From Siphonodentalium dalli (Eukaryota; Mollusca; Scaphopoda; Gadilida; Siphonodentaliidae), in NCBI GenBank assembly GCA_032622095.1, contig CP136061.1, positions 59,541,301 through 59,605,300 on the forward strand: a stretch of 64,000 nucleotides of DNA, read 5' to 3'. The notes beneath the pieces were generated by a model that worked only from the letters and a program-made list of their open reading frames with translations, did no database searches and had not been told where the DNA came from. The position numbers and the translations under genes were made by a program. Shown here in pieces: positions 47,281 to 58,527 of the stretch. The stretch's first letter is position 1; every line of letters starts with the position of its first letter.

Positions 47281-47884
47281 ACCGTTATAACTAACCGCCG
47301 CGGGTGTTACATACCTCGTGTCTCTACTGGCAGTCGTGCTTGTATTGATTGGATATACTTCCCGCTGCTTTATACCGCAATGCACGCTTGTCTGAAGAGC
47401 CCTCATAAAATAATTATAAACGGTCTGTCTTTATCACGATAGGCGAGTTTCAAAGTCGTCACACGGGGAATTGCCCGCGGTTTGGAGAGAGCGATATGGA
47501 CCTTCTGTGGGAGTCTTTGAATTCTTGGTAGAAAAGGATTTAATTCACACACACACCAGCCGACCACCACGCTGTTTAGAATGCAGAATACACTGCCAAT
47601 CATAATAGATAATATGAACTGAGGGTAAATAAATGTAGAAATTTATGCAATTAATATACGTGTATAATTAATATTTCCTATTTCTATTTTCCATTTATGA
47701 TTTTATCATACCAACTTCACATATTCCCTTTATTTTCAGATCGATATCTTACATTAACCACCATGACATTGCGACTGGTGACATCGATAATGTTCGAAAA
47801 ATAAATTGCATTTAATTTCATTAAAACGTCACGTATTTCTTTCTATTAAATGTCTAGATTTATGGCATACACGGATGACGTAAA
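47281..47884. other. Non-coding, nothing recognised
   Basis: Two short minus-strand frames here lack motifs. Confidence 0.4.
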
Positions 47885-48130
47885 TTTCCAAAAGTCCCAT
47901 ACTTTAATTAGTTCGACCGCGATCGATTTATAATGTTTCCCTGCGAATAAATAGTATTTTCGTGACGTGATAAGTGCTCTCAGTTCCGACAAATGTCACA
48001 TGCGGCAAGATAATTCAGACTTCAGAGATGATTAATAACAGCGCCTCTGGCTGTATATCATGATGACATTTTTCAACCTGACTCAGAATGCCACAGTATA
48101 CACCGCATGCAAGCGGAGACGATCGAGAGG
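47885..48130 (-). repeat. Family C repeat, copy 3 (inverted)
   Basis: Reverse complement of 34010-34335 in order; see shared TAACAGCGCCTCTGGCTGTA and TGACATTTGTCGGAACTG-type phrases. Confidence 0.65.
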
Positions 48131-48329
48131 ATGTCCTACTTCGAGTTCATTATAACTGAATTTCATTTGATCCAGAACAGACAAATCCAACTCTAGAATA
48201 TTTCACTTGACTCGGCCCCGCATTAGATTTATATTTTCCAATCGGTGTCTCAAGATTGTCAGCTGTTGGAGTATAGATCTCCCATATGATTATCGAACTG
48301 GTCTTGTTGTAGTTTAAGACTACATATCT

Positions 48330-48779
48330 GACCCGCCATATCAAATCCAGTCGTAAGTCGGGATTTATTTTTACCCTGTGCCAATGCATTCTCTTATATA
48401 TGCGAGTACAGGTCGCCTCGCATATATAAGAGAATGCATTGGCCTAACAATTTTTTATCATTTTTTTTAAATAAATGTTTCTTACAATTTTTAGGACATA
48501 AAATAAAAAACATCCATTACCCTGCAGGGAGCCCCACACATATATAGAAGCATATAGAGGAGTTTCGTCTGCTCATTTTTGTCTGGGGCTCTGTATTGGT
48601 GAAATTATAAAATTGTTAAAGAATACAAGAAAAAATTATTAAAATTGTAAAAAATTGTTAGGCCAATGCATTCTCTTATATATGCGAGGCGACCTATGGT
48701 CGACTCGCATATATAAGAGAATGCATTGGCACAGGGTAAAAAAAATCCCGACTTCCGACTGGATTTGATATGGCGGGTC
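48330..48779. mobile_element. 450-bp palindromic element containing two 67-bp-type hairpins
   Basis: GACCCGCCATATCAAATCCA at the left is matched inverted at the right end (TGGATTTGATATGGCGGGTC). Inside these lie hairpins at 48381-48442 (62 bp, inner stem shortened) and 48663-48729 (67 bp), in opposite orientation. ACATAT lies close outside both ends, a possible duplication. Frames encoding an ANAFSYICEST-like peptide derive from the hairpins. Confidence 0.75.
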
Positions 48780-48849
48780 ACATATACACCTTGAAGTTGA
48801 ATGAAAGCAGACAGATAGCCAACACATGCATGGCTTAAGCCACATATTT

Positions 48850-49113
48850 TGTTTTGAGGCATCAGATATGCACTCACGTGATCTATATGAACGATGTAAA
48901 CGACATGGTCATTATAATGAAAATGATTTAACGACTCGAGTCATTAAGACGTTTTCATTTAATTATAATTACCATGTTGTGTGTATCGTTCACAGAGCAC
49001 AGGTGTGTATTTTGCACAAATCCATGGCTCAAATTCATTCATGTGTTATATATTTTCTGTTGAGTATAAAATGAGATTGTCCAATAATGGCCGGATTTAG
49101 TGTACAGTTCCCT
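48850..49113 (-). mobile_element. TTAA-associated element (family E), one end visible
   Basis: The terminus TGTACACTAAATCCGGCCAT (complement of 49086-49106) adjoins TTAA at 49114-49117. The interior aligns with the copy beginning at 53844 (shared TATGAACGATG and ATGACTCGAG phrases). The other terminus was not found. Confidence 0.5.
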
Positions 49114-49761
49114 TTAACCCTTCCTATACTAAATACTCATTGACGATTAGTTCCCTTAGAAAATGTACAGATACTAAGTCGTTTGTTGAACTTATTATCT
49201 GAAAAGTTCAATCCAATGAGAGAGAATCCTTCTGTTGTTCTATTATCTTTTTGCCTATCTGTCGTTTATTCATTTTTCCTGAACATCCCTCCAACTTAAT
49301 AGTATACCATTTCAATTATATACTTTTATAACTGAGTGGGAGAATCCACTGGTATAGAAAGGGTTCATATACCCGAGAACATGGGGGACGATTTAGCAGA
49401 ACGTATAAGGCCGTTTTATTTCATACATCTTGCTATCTCCTCATAAAAGTATCAAGTATGAAGGAACGTACGCGAGTGGCCGGGTTGGAAATAGGCCCCT
49501 TTCGGATTGTTTTGCAAGAAGCAATGAAATAAGTGTTGACGTATTCAAACTCTCTTTATGGCCTGAAATGTTCTGAATACAGATAATATCGATATAGTTT
49601 ATATGTAGCTCTGATTTGCGGAATATGACATTCAATGGATAAAAGGAGCATTCTCAACAGACGCTAAATTGACAGGACCCACAAACTGTGCTGAATTTAA
49701 ACAGGATGATATATATATATATATTACATTATCCGGCCCGTATTCCATTCAATAAACCCAG

Positions 49762-50982
49762 TTTATAAATAATAACAGGAAATAGTGTCAGGTGACCTTT
49801 GACTTCCGGTTTGTCTTCTATTTACATTCCGTGCGCTACGTCTCAAAATACTATGGCTTCCAATATTTTTCCAACAAACTATAATGATTGAAGAGTTTGA
49901 AAAGTTATGTCATTAAACATACGCCATTAAATACACCAAAGAGTCTTTATTTATCTGGGACTATTTCTTTACGCGGGCAAATAACGCATATATAGTTACG
50001 TGCAACATCATCGCATGCCTTATAGAAGCCGATGTTAGTTTCGCGTCCCATTTGTTGATTTATGTGTATTTTGTCGAGGTTTTCTACCATGTAATAAATA
50101 TAATCTACAACCCGTCCCCAGTTTATATATCGGAATATACAAAACTGGTCCAGTAATTTAGGTCTGGACATCTCCAAAGGCTCGGTCCAGACTTAATTTA
50201 CTGGACTCGTTTTGTAAACTCCGCTTAAACTGGGGACTCGTTGTAGATCCTCTATATATTTAACGGTATATAGTCGGGATATAGTCTAATAAGAATAAAT
50301 ATTAATACGAGTTGGTGAATGTCACTTGTAGTGTACTTGAGTCACTGGTGAATCAGTCTCGTGTGGTATTACTAGTTCAACGGTTGATAAACGGAACACG
50401 TAAAGGTGTGGCATTTCTACGGTGTCTGTAATTATTGTCACTTCGGTCACGTGTCCGTACTCTGACGCAGCTATAAGATTATACTGGATCCCTGAGCGAG
50501 CGTGTGGCAGGCAATGCTATTAGGTATTATAGATTAATTGAGCCATCAGGGAAATCAATGTCATCACAACTCACATCAATGGAACCCCACTCACATCAAT
50601 GGAACCCCATTTACATCAATGGAACCCCATTTACATCAATGGAACCCCCACTCCTTGGTATTCGAGAACTCACTAGCACACTAGCATGTACTTGTTGATT
50701 CAGAACCACAATTTACGTTTCCTCGTTATTCACAAAACAATTTCCTAATAAAAAGGGTTCATTATTTTATCCCCTCGAGTCGATTATTAATACAGCACAA
50801 AATATAGTGGATTGGACGGTTTACACCTATTATTACCATGTGAAAGGGCATAAATTTCATTCCTATTCCTCAAGAAAGAACCAGTCCTAGTAGTAATGAC
50901 ATAGTTATCATTTAATATACGCAAAGAGCCGCTGACCCACAGTTATGAACTAAGGCATACCAAGTCCCCTTTTTACAATTTT
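49762..50982 (+). repeat. 1.2-kb tandem duplication, unit 1 (includes family D element)
   Basis: Starts TTATAAATAATAACAGGAAA and runs to AGGCATACCAAGTCCCCTTT. Nearly identical to 50999-52183. It has four copies of an 18-bp ACATCAATGGAACCCC unit (50573-50650), where unit 2 has three. The family D part ends in a 124-bp hairpin at 50114-50237. Confidence 0.85.
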
Positions 50983-50998
50983 TTACTCAATAAACACA

Positions 50999-52183
50999 TT
51001 TTATAAATAATAACAGGAAATAGTGTCAGGTGACCTTTGACTTCCGGTTTGTCGTCTATTTACATTCCGTGCGCTACGTCTCAAAATACTATGGTTTCCG
51101 ATATTTTTCCAACAAACTATAATGATTGAAGAGTTTGAAAAGTTATGTCATTAAACATACGCCATTAAATACACCGAAGAGTCTTTATTTATCTGGGACT
51201 ATTTCTTTACGCGGGCAAATAACGCATATATAGTTACGTGCAACATCATCGCATGCCTTATAGAAGCCGATGTTAGTTTCGCGTCCCATTTGTTGATTTA
51301 TATGTATTTTGTCGAGGTTTTCTACCATGTAATAACCCGTCCCCAGTTTATATATCGGAATATACAAAACTGGTCCAGTAATTTAGGTCTGGACCTCTCC
51401 ATAGGCTCGGTCCAGACTTAATTTACTGGACTCGTTTTGTAAACTCCGCTTAAACTGGGGACTCGTTGTAGATCCTCTATATATTTAACGGTATATAGTC
51501 GGGATATAGTCTAATAAGAATAAATATTAATACGAGTTGGTGAATGTCACTTGTAATAGTGTACTTGAGTCACTGGTGAATCAGTCGCGTGTGGTATTAC
51601 TAGTTCAACGGTTGATAAACGGAACACGTAATGGTGTGGCATTTCTACGGTGTCTGTAATTACTGTCACTTCGGTCACGTGTCCGTACTCTGACGCGGCT
51701 ATAAGATTATACTGGATCCCTGAGCGAGCGTGTGACAGGCAATGCTATTAGGTATTATAGATTAATTGAGCCATCAGGGAAATCAATGTCATCACAACTC
51801 ACATCAATGGAACCCCACTCACATCAATGGAACCCCATTTACATCAATGGAACCCCCACTCCTTGGTATTCGAGAACTCACTAGCACACTAGCATGTACT
51901 TGTTGATTCAGAACCACAATTTACGTTTCCTCGTTATTCATAAAACAATTTCCTAATAAAAAGGGTTCATTATTTTATCCCCTCGAGTCGATTATTAATA
52001 CAGCACAAAATATAGTGGATTGGACGGTTTACACCTATTATTACCATGTGAAAGGGCATAAATTTCATTCCTATTCCTCAAGGAAGAACCAGTCCTAGTA
52101 GTAATGACATAGTTATCATTTAATATACGGCAAAGAGCCGCTGATCCACAGCTATGAACTAAGGCATACCAAGTCCCCTTTTC
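50999..52183 (+). repeat. 1.2-kb tandem duplication, unit 2
   Basis: Differs from unit 1 by a 13-bp deletion (AAATATAATCTAC lost near 51333), one fewer 18-bp unit and few substitutions. Hairpin at 51339-51462. The closeness of the units implies a recent event. Confidence 0.85.
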
Positions 52184-52414
52184 TAAGGGGGGGGGGGCAT
52201 GGCTAGCCGTTCTAAATGCATATCACCGATGAGACACTTCTGTCACAGTTGAGCGGAATTTCACATAAGGTTTATCGCTGAGGGTCACATACCCAGAATC
52301 CATCAGTGGTCACTCAGTCAAGCATAAATATGGCTTCATTTTGCTTTAGGTTTGGTGATATAAAGAGATCAGAATCGAGAGAGCAATCGATTTTATTTAA
52401 ATGCCGAGAGTTAA

Positions 52415-52654
52415 CCCTTTGAGTGCCAGGTCCGATTTTTGTATCAACCCATATACCCTGTGCCAATGCATTCTCTTATATATGCGAGTCGACCATAGGT
52501 CGCCTCGCATATATAAGAGAATGCATTGGCTTAACATTTTTTTTTTTTTTTTTTTAATTATTTTTTACAATTTTAATAATTTATTCTTATATTCTTTAAC
52601 AGACTTATTTTGTAGGTTTAGGGCCGACGAGATCGGCCCCTGGCACTCAAAGGG
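52415..52654. mobile_element. piggyBac-like MITE (240 bp) carrying a 67-bp hairpin
   Basis: TTAA at 52411-52414 and 52655-52658. Termini CCCTTTGAGTGCCAGG and its exact inverse, the layout typical of piggyBac termini. The paralogous copy X lacks it: GCAGAGTCAATTTTCTC near 46249-46265 is the corresponding empty site. Contains hairpin 52463-52529 and a T-run. Confidence 0.88.
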
Positions 52655-53843
52655 TTAAGTTTCTCTATATATACACACATTCCAGGAACTATAGCTCTAT
52701 TGATTAGTTGTTTCCAGCTAGAATTATTTGTGGCGAAATCAGTCATAACATTGCAACACGAGTAAGGGCTTCACTGCAAAATGACCATAACTCAGTATTG
52801 GTGCAATACAATCATGATATAGTCGACTTTGATGTCAGAATCCACATGGCTGCATTTGAAGCATAGACACTGACGTTCATGGTTCTTAGCAAACATTGTA
52901 ACCTAGGAGTGCTACATATTTCCGTTAATGTGTTATTAATGCCGGCTCTCCGGGCACACAGTCGTTGATTGTATGTCTGCGGTATTCCTTTGTGGCAATG
53001 ATGTGCTGGGTCGCATTTATGTTGCAGACAAATAAGCCATTTTCCAACAGACAATTTGTCTGAAAGTGTCGTAGATAGAGTATAGTATTATCTCTCATAG
53101 CCATCGATGTAGGCGAGCGTGGAAGCCTAGTTGATCTCCAGACATGTTAGTTTGGTTTATTGGGATTCGTGACCATTGCAGCCGTTAATTAAAGAGATTA
53201 TATCTCACACGAGGAATCAATTTCACTCAGAAATTACCCTATACTGCATGTATACACCATTTAAACCCACCCCCATGTAAGCAGATCAGGATATCAAACA
53301 AATCCGCCTTACAGAGAGTCGAACGACTTCGTCATTATGAAAATCTTAATATGTCGTCCTGATACATCATACAACTTATTGAAAAACTCAACCAAAGGGT
53401 GAAGGGTTCCGACTGTTGGTATACTAACACGTATGAACAAAGGGTAGCATGTTTCAACTTGTGAATTTACGCTCGTGTGTTCAGTGTACACTGGACGAAA
53501 AGTCAGATTTACATATATGGCGATATCACGAATTTTCCATGTATCGGAAATACTTGACATTTAATGGGAGTTTATTTTAAAATATGCAAAATTATTAAAC
53601 TTGATGTTTGATTCCGCGTAAATGTCATGTAAATGTCTACATCTAGCATCCATATAGCAAAAGTAATTTGTAACAATCTGTCAGTCTGTTGACCACTATA
53701 ACGGACAGCCACTTATTCACTTATTTTCCCCTATTTTAAGATCAATATCTTACATGAACCACCACGATTTGGTGACATGTATAATGATATCTATAATAAA
53801 GATCAAGCTGATTTTAAAGATGCGTAGCATTGGAATACATTAA

Positions 53844-54045
53844 AAAGGTACCGTACACTAAATCCGGCCATGTATGTGACCATCTCCTATTATACTCAAC
53901 AGAATATATGCAACAAATGAATGAATTTGAGCCATGGATTAGTGAAAAATACACTCATTTGCTCTATGAACGATGCAAACAACATGTTAATTGTAATGAA
54001 AATGAATTAATGACTCGAGCATATATCCTTAAACTGCATGGATCA
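53844..54045 (+). mobile_element. TTAA-associated element (family E), second copy, one end visible
   Basis: TTAA at 53840-53843, then AAGGTACCGTACACTAAATC. The interior matches the inverse of 48850-49113. The right end is not identified. Confidence 0.5.
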
Positions 54046-54600
54046 TGAATGCCATCCACTTTTTAAGCCGGACTCTGAATTCCATGGGGAGGGGGCGATA
54101 CCATCATGATATAGATTTTTGTAACACCATGTGAAAATCATAACGACACAACTTTCTCGTTGACTATTGCAACATCATCCGTCAAACCTGTAGCTGTTCT
54201 GTTAAAATGAAAACACGAAGTACTAGATATTATATAAACATGCAGCGAAAATTATAAGTTTTATAGGCAGTAGAAATTGTACTTTGATAATCTAATATCT
54301 TTTATCCATACACATGGTTGTTACATGTTTCAACTGATTTTTTGTGACATGTGGACTTCGATTACGTAAAATTATGTGGCTCCAATTGCTAATATATATT
54401 TTTCGAATTAAACGTCCGATCTAAGCACATAAACAGTTGAGTTTGATTGATATCAATATTCGTATTAAATATGTTGATAGTTGCCACTGCCACGAGGACC
54501 ATTCAGATATGTTGAGATTTTCTTGAGGGTGTGAGAGAAATATTTCTAATGTAATTATGGCAATATCTGATTCGGCACAGAAACACATCTCTATGTTTCT
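54046..54600. other. Non-coding, nothing recognised
   Basis: No features beyond a short G-run near 54089. Confidence 0.4.
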
Positions 54601-55120
54601 GCATGTGCTAGAGGCACGTTACTAGAGTATGCAGCAGTTGTATGGGACCCTCATCTGCAGAGAGACATTGATAATTTTGAGAGGACACAGAAGAGGGCAG
54701 TAAGGTTTATCACCCGTGATTATACATCCAGAGAAGAAGGAACAGTAACAGACATACGAAAACATCTCATGTTGCAGACTCTTGAAGGCATGAAAACAGA
54801 CCAAGAGTGCAGCTGTTTGGCAAGATTGTGGATGGGGTGGTCCCAGCTATCGACACCAAAGGACTCTTGAGACCAAAACATCAGAGTGGTAGGAAAATAA
54901 AAGAAAAAAAATTCGACGGCTTCGGTGCAAATAACTTTGTTCAAAGCCTGGAGTGTATCAACTCTAAACCATTCGAGTTAACCAAGGCCGATCGCACAGA
55001 ATATCGAAATTCCTACTTTCCTCGGACAATTCTTGATTGGAACCACCTAGAAGAGGATTATATGCGCTCTATACTTCCATCAGAGGACGAAACAACATCC
55101 AACATCACGTCATAGTCTCA
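54601..55120 (+). pseudogene. LINE fragment: C-terminal part of reverse transcriptase ORF
   Basis: Plus strand: LLEYAAVVWDPHLQRDIDNF, ERTQKRAVRFITRDYTS, TDIRKHLMLQTLEG, then after a frameshift near 54790 LFGKIVDGVVPAI, and finally YRNSYFPRTILDWNHLEED. This is the ordered motif set at the end of Jockey/CR1-like LINE ORF2 proteins (EYASxVWDP...; SFFPRTIxxWNxLP). One frameshift and loss of the catalytic domain make it non-functional. No poly(A) tail or target duplication was found. It is a different family from the fragments at 2385, 36990 and 58528. Confidence 0.8.
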
Positions 55121-57182
55121 TCCCGTGTGCTAATACATCCGACTAATACATCCGACAGGATCCTGCACTGAAACCATATACAGATACAGATACTGATGTT
55201 AAGATTCTCCGTGAAATGAAGTCGTACGTTGAAGTTTTAGGTCATGTTTAAGCAAGTTAAATATATAGTCTCTCATACTAGATAACAGTTACACAAATAT
55301 TTCTTTTTATAAAATATGTAAAAGGAACTGATGGGTTATTGTTTCTGAAGAACATGCCAAAGCATGGATATACACGCACACTTTTACCCAGAAGTAGAAA
55401 AATGATAAATTGTCAGCAGACATTATCCTCATTATCATTATCAGATACTGTTCTTGGATCGGTATGCGACATGATGTGTGAGAATACCCCAAAACAATAG
55501 CAGTTGCGAATTATTGACGGGAAAATAGGCTGAAATTGTTCGGACGATTTTCTGATTATTCTATCCAATATCTTAGTGTAACGTATGTTGTTTTAATGTA
55601 TTGGGCGAATCTGTTCCTACTTCCAGTTAAATTTTACAACTTCAAGTCTCATCTTGTAATGTTCCATTTTCCAACACACGAAAGTTGGACACCATCTCGG
55701 TGGAGACCATACATGAGCTTAGAGTGACTTTGAGTACCTTTAGCCGATATTGTATCATTTTAGTTGAAATGTTCTTGAGCTCACATTCTTGTATCTTCTT
55801 GAACAGTTCTACGAACATGAACTCAGCGACGCAGCGTCTCGCGGCGTATGGAAAGAAGCCTCTTCGACCATATATACTGTGTGAAACGTTGTTATATTTA
55901 ATTAAGTTGCGTAGTTAGCTGGATATAGCGTTCGTAACGAATTTAAACTGATGCGGTGTCAGTTGGAAATCCATCCATCGAATTTAAATTGGAAAACGCA
56001 GAAACACACTTCGACTTATCTCATGCGTTAACTCCCTGAGTTAAATTTCTGAGCTAAGTAGACTAATGCAATCGATCAATGTGTGTCGCGGAATTTGAAA
56101 CCAACGCTGACATAAAAGAGCTCGAGAGGACCAGGAATAATAAGATAAGGATAAGCCGTAAGAAAAACGACGTATCGATATGGGAATGGATGATGGGAGT
56201 TCCAAATTCCAATTACTGATAGAATTGTTTTAACAGTTGAAAATATCATGCATGAAACAACATCAGTTAGAATTTTTCAGACTCTGAAATACTTACAACA
56301 AAAGAGGCGGTGATAGTGAGACTTCAGAATAATTGGGAGCTTGAAATATCATAGAATATTCTAACAAAAAAGGATGGGATTTGGAGGACAAAAATTCTAC
56401 AAAGAGGTGCAGTTGGAACTTTGAAATAAGTTTTGAAATAAAACCATAAACTTATAGGGAACGTATATTTTCTACTCCATTATAAGGCGAGGGTCCATAC
56501 ATAAGTGTAACGTTGGTGAACAGAGACTCTCGTTTTCTATATTTTCACAGATAACATTATTCGAAGTTTGCTCACACATTCTAAGAATCTCCAGAAGGAG
56601 ACTAGTTCTCTGCAAATCACCAAAAGGCGATATAGTCTTAAATTGCATCATTATTCAAAAGCTAACGTAGAACTCACTGGACATCGTGAAATCATATGAT
56701 TCTGGGCAGTGGATCAGGATGAGATAGTCACTGGGTTTGTACACATTTTCTGCATACCCTGTGGAAGAGAAAGTGGGAAATGGTATAATATAAACATATA
56801 AAGAAACTGCTTGAATATTACACCATTACATTTCATAGAAATCTTTAGTGTTCGTAATTCAAGATTTTGCAAATCGCCTTTTTATATATCAGCAGTTAGA
56901 ACATTCGGAAGGAGTCACAAAATAAAAATATTTCAAAAAGTACCATTTATATAAATTTTGTATTTTGAAACAATGTGTAACAATTTATGTGATTTCTTAA
57001 CACTCGTGTGTAACATGTGCTATAATTTTGTTTACTTGAATACTACTTGGATCTTTTTTTCATCATGATACTGTAGCGGATTAAGTAAAACATACCCCAA
57101 CAGTGTGCGTCAAACAATATATGTGAATGCAGCAAATACATTAGAACAGTACTGATGAGCATTGACTTTATGGATGCATTAT
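55121..57182. other. Non-coding, nothing recognised
   Basis: About 2 kb of AT-rich sequence on both strands without recognisable genes or bounded repeats. Confidence 0.4.
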
Positions 57183-57186
57183 TTAA

Positions 57187-57422
57187 CCCTATCATGACGG
57201 GAGCTGCTCTGGTGCCAGTGCATTATCTTATATATGCGAGTATCCCATAGGGAGCCTCGCATATATAAGAGAATGCACTGGCTTACAAGGTCAAGGTAAA
57301 TATTGTTAGGCCAATGTGTTCTCTTAGATATTCGAGGCTCCCGGTGTAAGACTCGCATATATAAGATAATGCATTGGAACAAGGTTTTCGCAAAAATCCA
57401 GGAAGCTCAGGTCTTGGAAAGG
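57187..57422. mobile_element. piggyBac-like MITE (236 bp) with two 67-bp hairpins
   Basis: TTAA at 57183-57186 and 57423-57426. Diverged inverted termini (CCCTATCATGACGGGAGCT; complement of right: CCTTTCCAAGACCTGAGCTT). Contains hairpins 57215-57281 and 57311-57377 in opposite orientation. Length is close to the 240-bp element at 52415. Confidence 0.65.
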
Positions 57423-57426
57423 TTAA

Positions 57427-58512
57427 GAAGAAGACCAATCCATTCAAAGCTTGCGATTTATACACATGTCTTTATCTCTACTTTAAATCAAATTGAGGAG
57501 ATGGCTCTATTTAAGCATCTGATGCTTGTTGTCAAATCCTCTTCCTCCCGTCTTGTCTTCTATACAGACATGTGTCATGTTTCATATTTATATGCATTTG
57601 GAAAGAAACAAATATTGTTTAAACCAAATAAAATGTATCCCCTGTTCTTTAGAAAAATAGAAAAAAATAGGCAATAATAACAAAGAACGGGCGTCGGAAG
57701 GATAGCCAGAAACATGCATAGTTACGAAAAGGGTAGCAATGCTGTAAATGCTGAAATACGTTGAGTGATCATTCATTGCATGAGTGGCAAATCAGTGACA
57801 TTGACAAATTAGGATATATATGTTTCTGATTTAATCAACGGGTTTTCTAAGAACATTAACCCAATTTACAACACTGGGCATCTATAACGGTAGTCATTGA
57901 GATATATTTAATATACGTTGCCCCATCATTTTGGATATAACACTGCAACATTATGATGGGATGAGATAGCCAATAGGCATATCAGAACTACATAAGTGCA
58001 TTAACTCATTAAAGAGCAAACAATTCGAAAGACGAGGTTATAATTGCATGGACACCACATAGAATCCAGAGATGAACCAAATGCAAATCAGTTTAAATCA
58101 CAGAATAATTTCACATCCTCTAGCAGACCATTGTCTGTACTATGTCGTGAATTTCAAGGCGTCTGGCAGGGCGATTGCCATGTGTTTGTTGTTGCGAAAC
58201 TTGGTCGGGGAGTCAATCGAAATATGAGAAATTTTGTAACGGATCATATTTGAAAAAAAATTGAATTTCATTAATTTCCCGACATTTATTTAGTAGCTGA
58301 TTCTGGGCATATTATCCAGATTTTGTTTGTAGAATAATCCCAACAAATATTTCCAGCCAAGCTGAGAAAACTGATAATTGCTCAACATTAATTTAGCAAC
58401 ACTAACTTTTCAGTCAAAATTGATCAGAACTGCTGTGTACCTTCACTCTTTTTATGATAGATTTCACGTTCAAAGTTAAGTAGAATTTTTACCCAACTCG
58501 TTGAGTAGAACC
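57427..58512. other. Non-coding, nothing recognised
   Basis: The plus-strand frame that runs to 57677 starts inside the MITE and has no known domain. Nothing else recognised. Confidence 0.4.
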
Positions 58513-58527
58513 AGTCTACTCAACAAT
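58513..58527 (+). repeat. Left target-site duplication of L1/Tx1-like LINE
   Basis: AGTCTACTCAACAAT, repeated with one mismatch at 59895-59909 (AGTTTACTCAACAAT). Confidence 0.75.

Larger units (their letters stand above)
49215..53690 (+). repeat. Segmental duplication, copy Y (enlarged)
   Basis: Counterpart of 44300-47280. It has gained a family D insertion, a 1.2-kb internal tandem duplication and a piggyBac-like MITE at 52415. Order of blocks is preserved. Confidence 0.75.

Noticed and set aside
35435-57465. Recurrent peptide ANAFSYICESTIGRLAYIRE in several frames
   Set aside because: It is the translation of the 67-bp hairpin, which reads similarly on both strands because it is palindromic.
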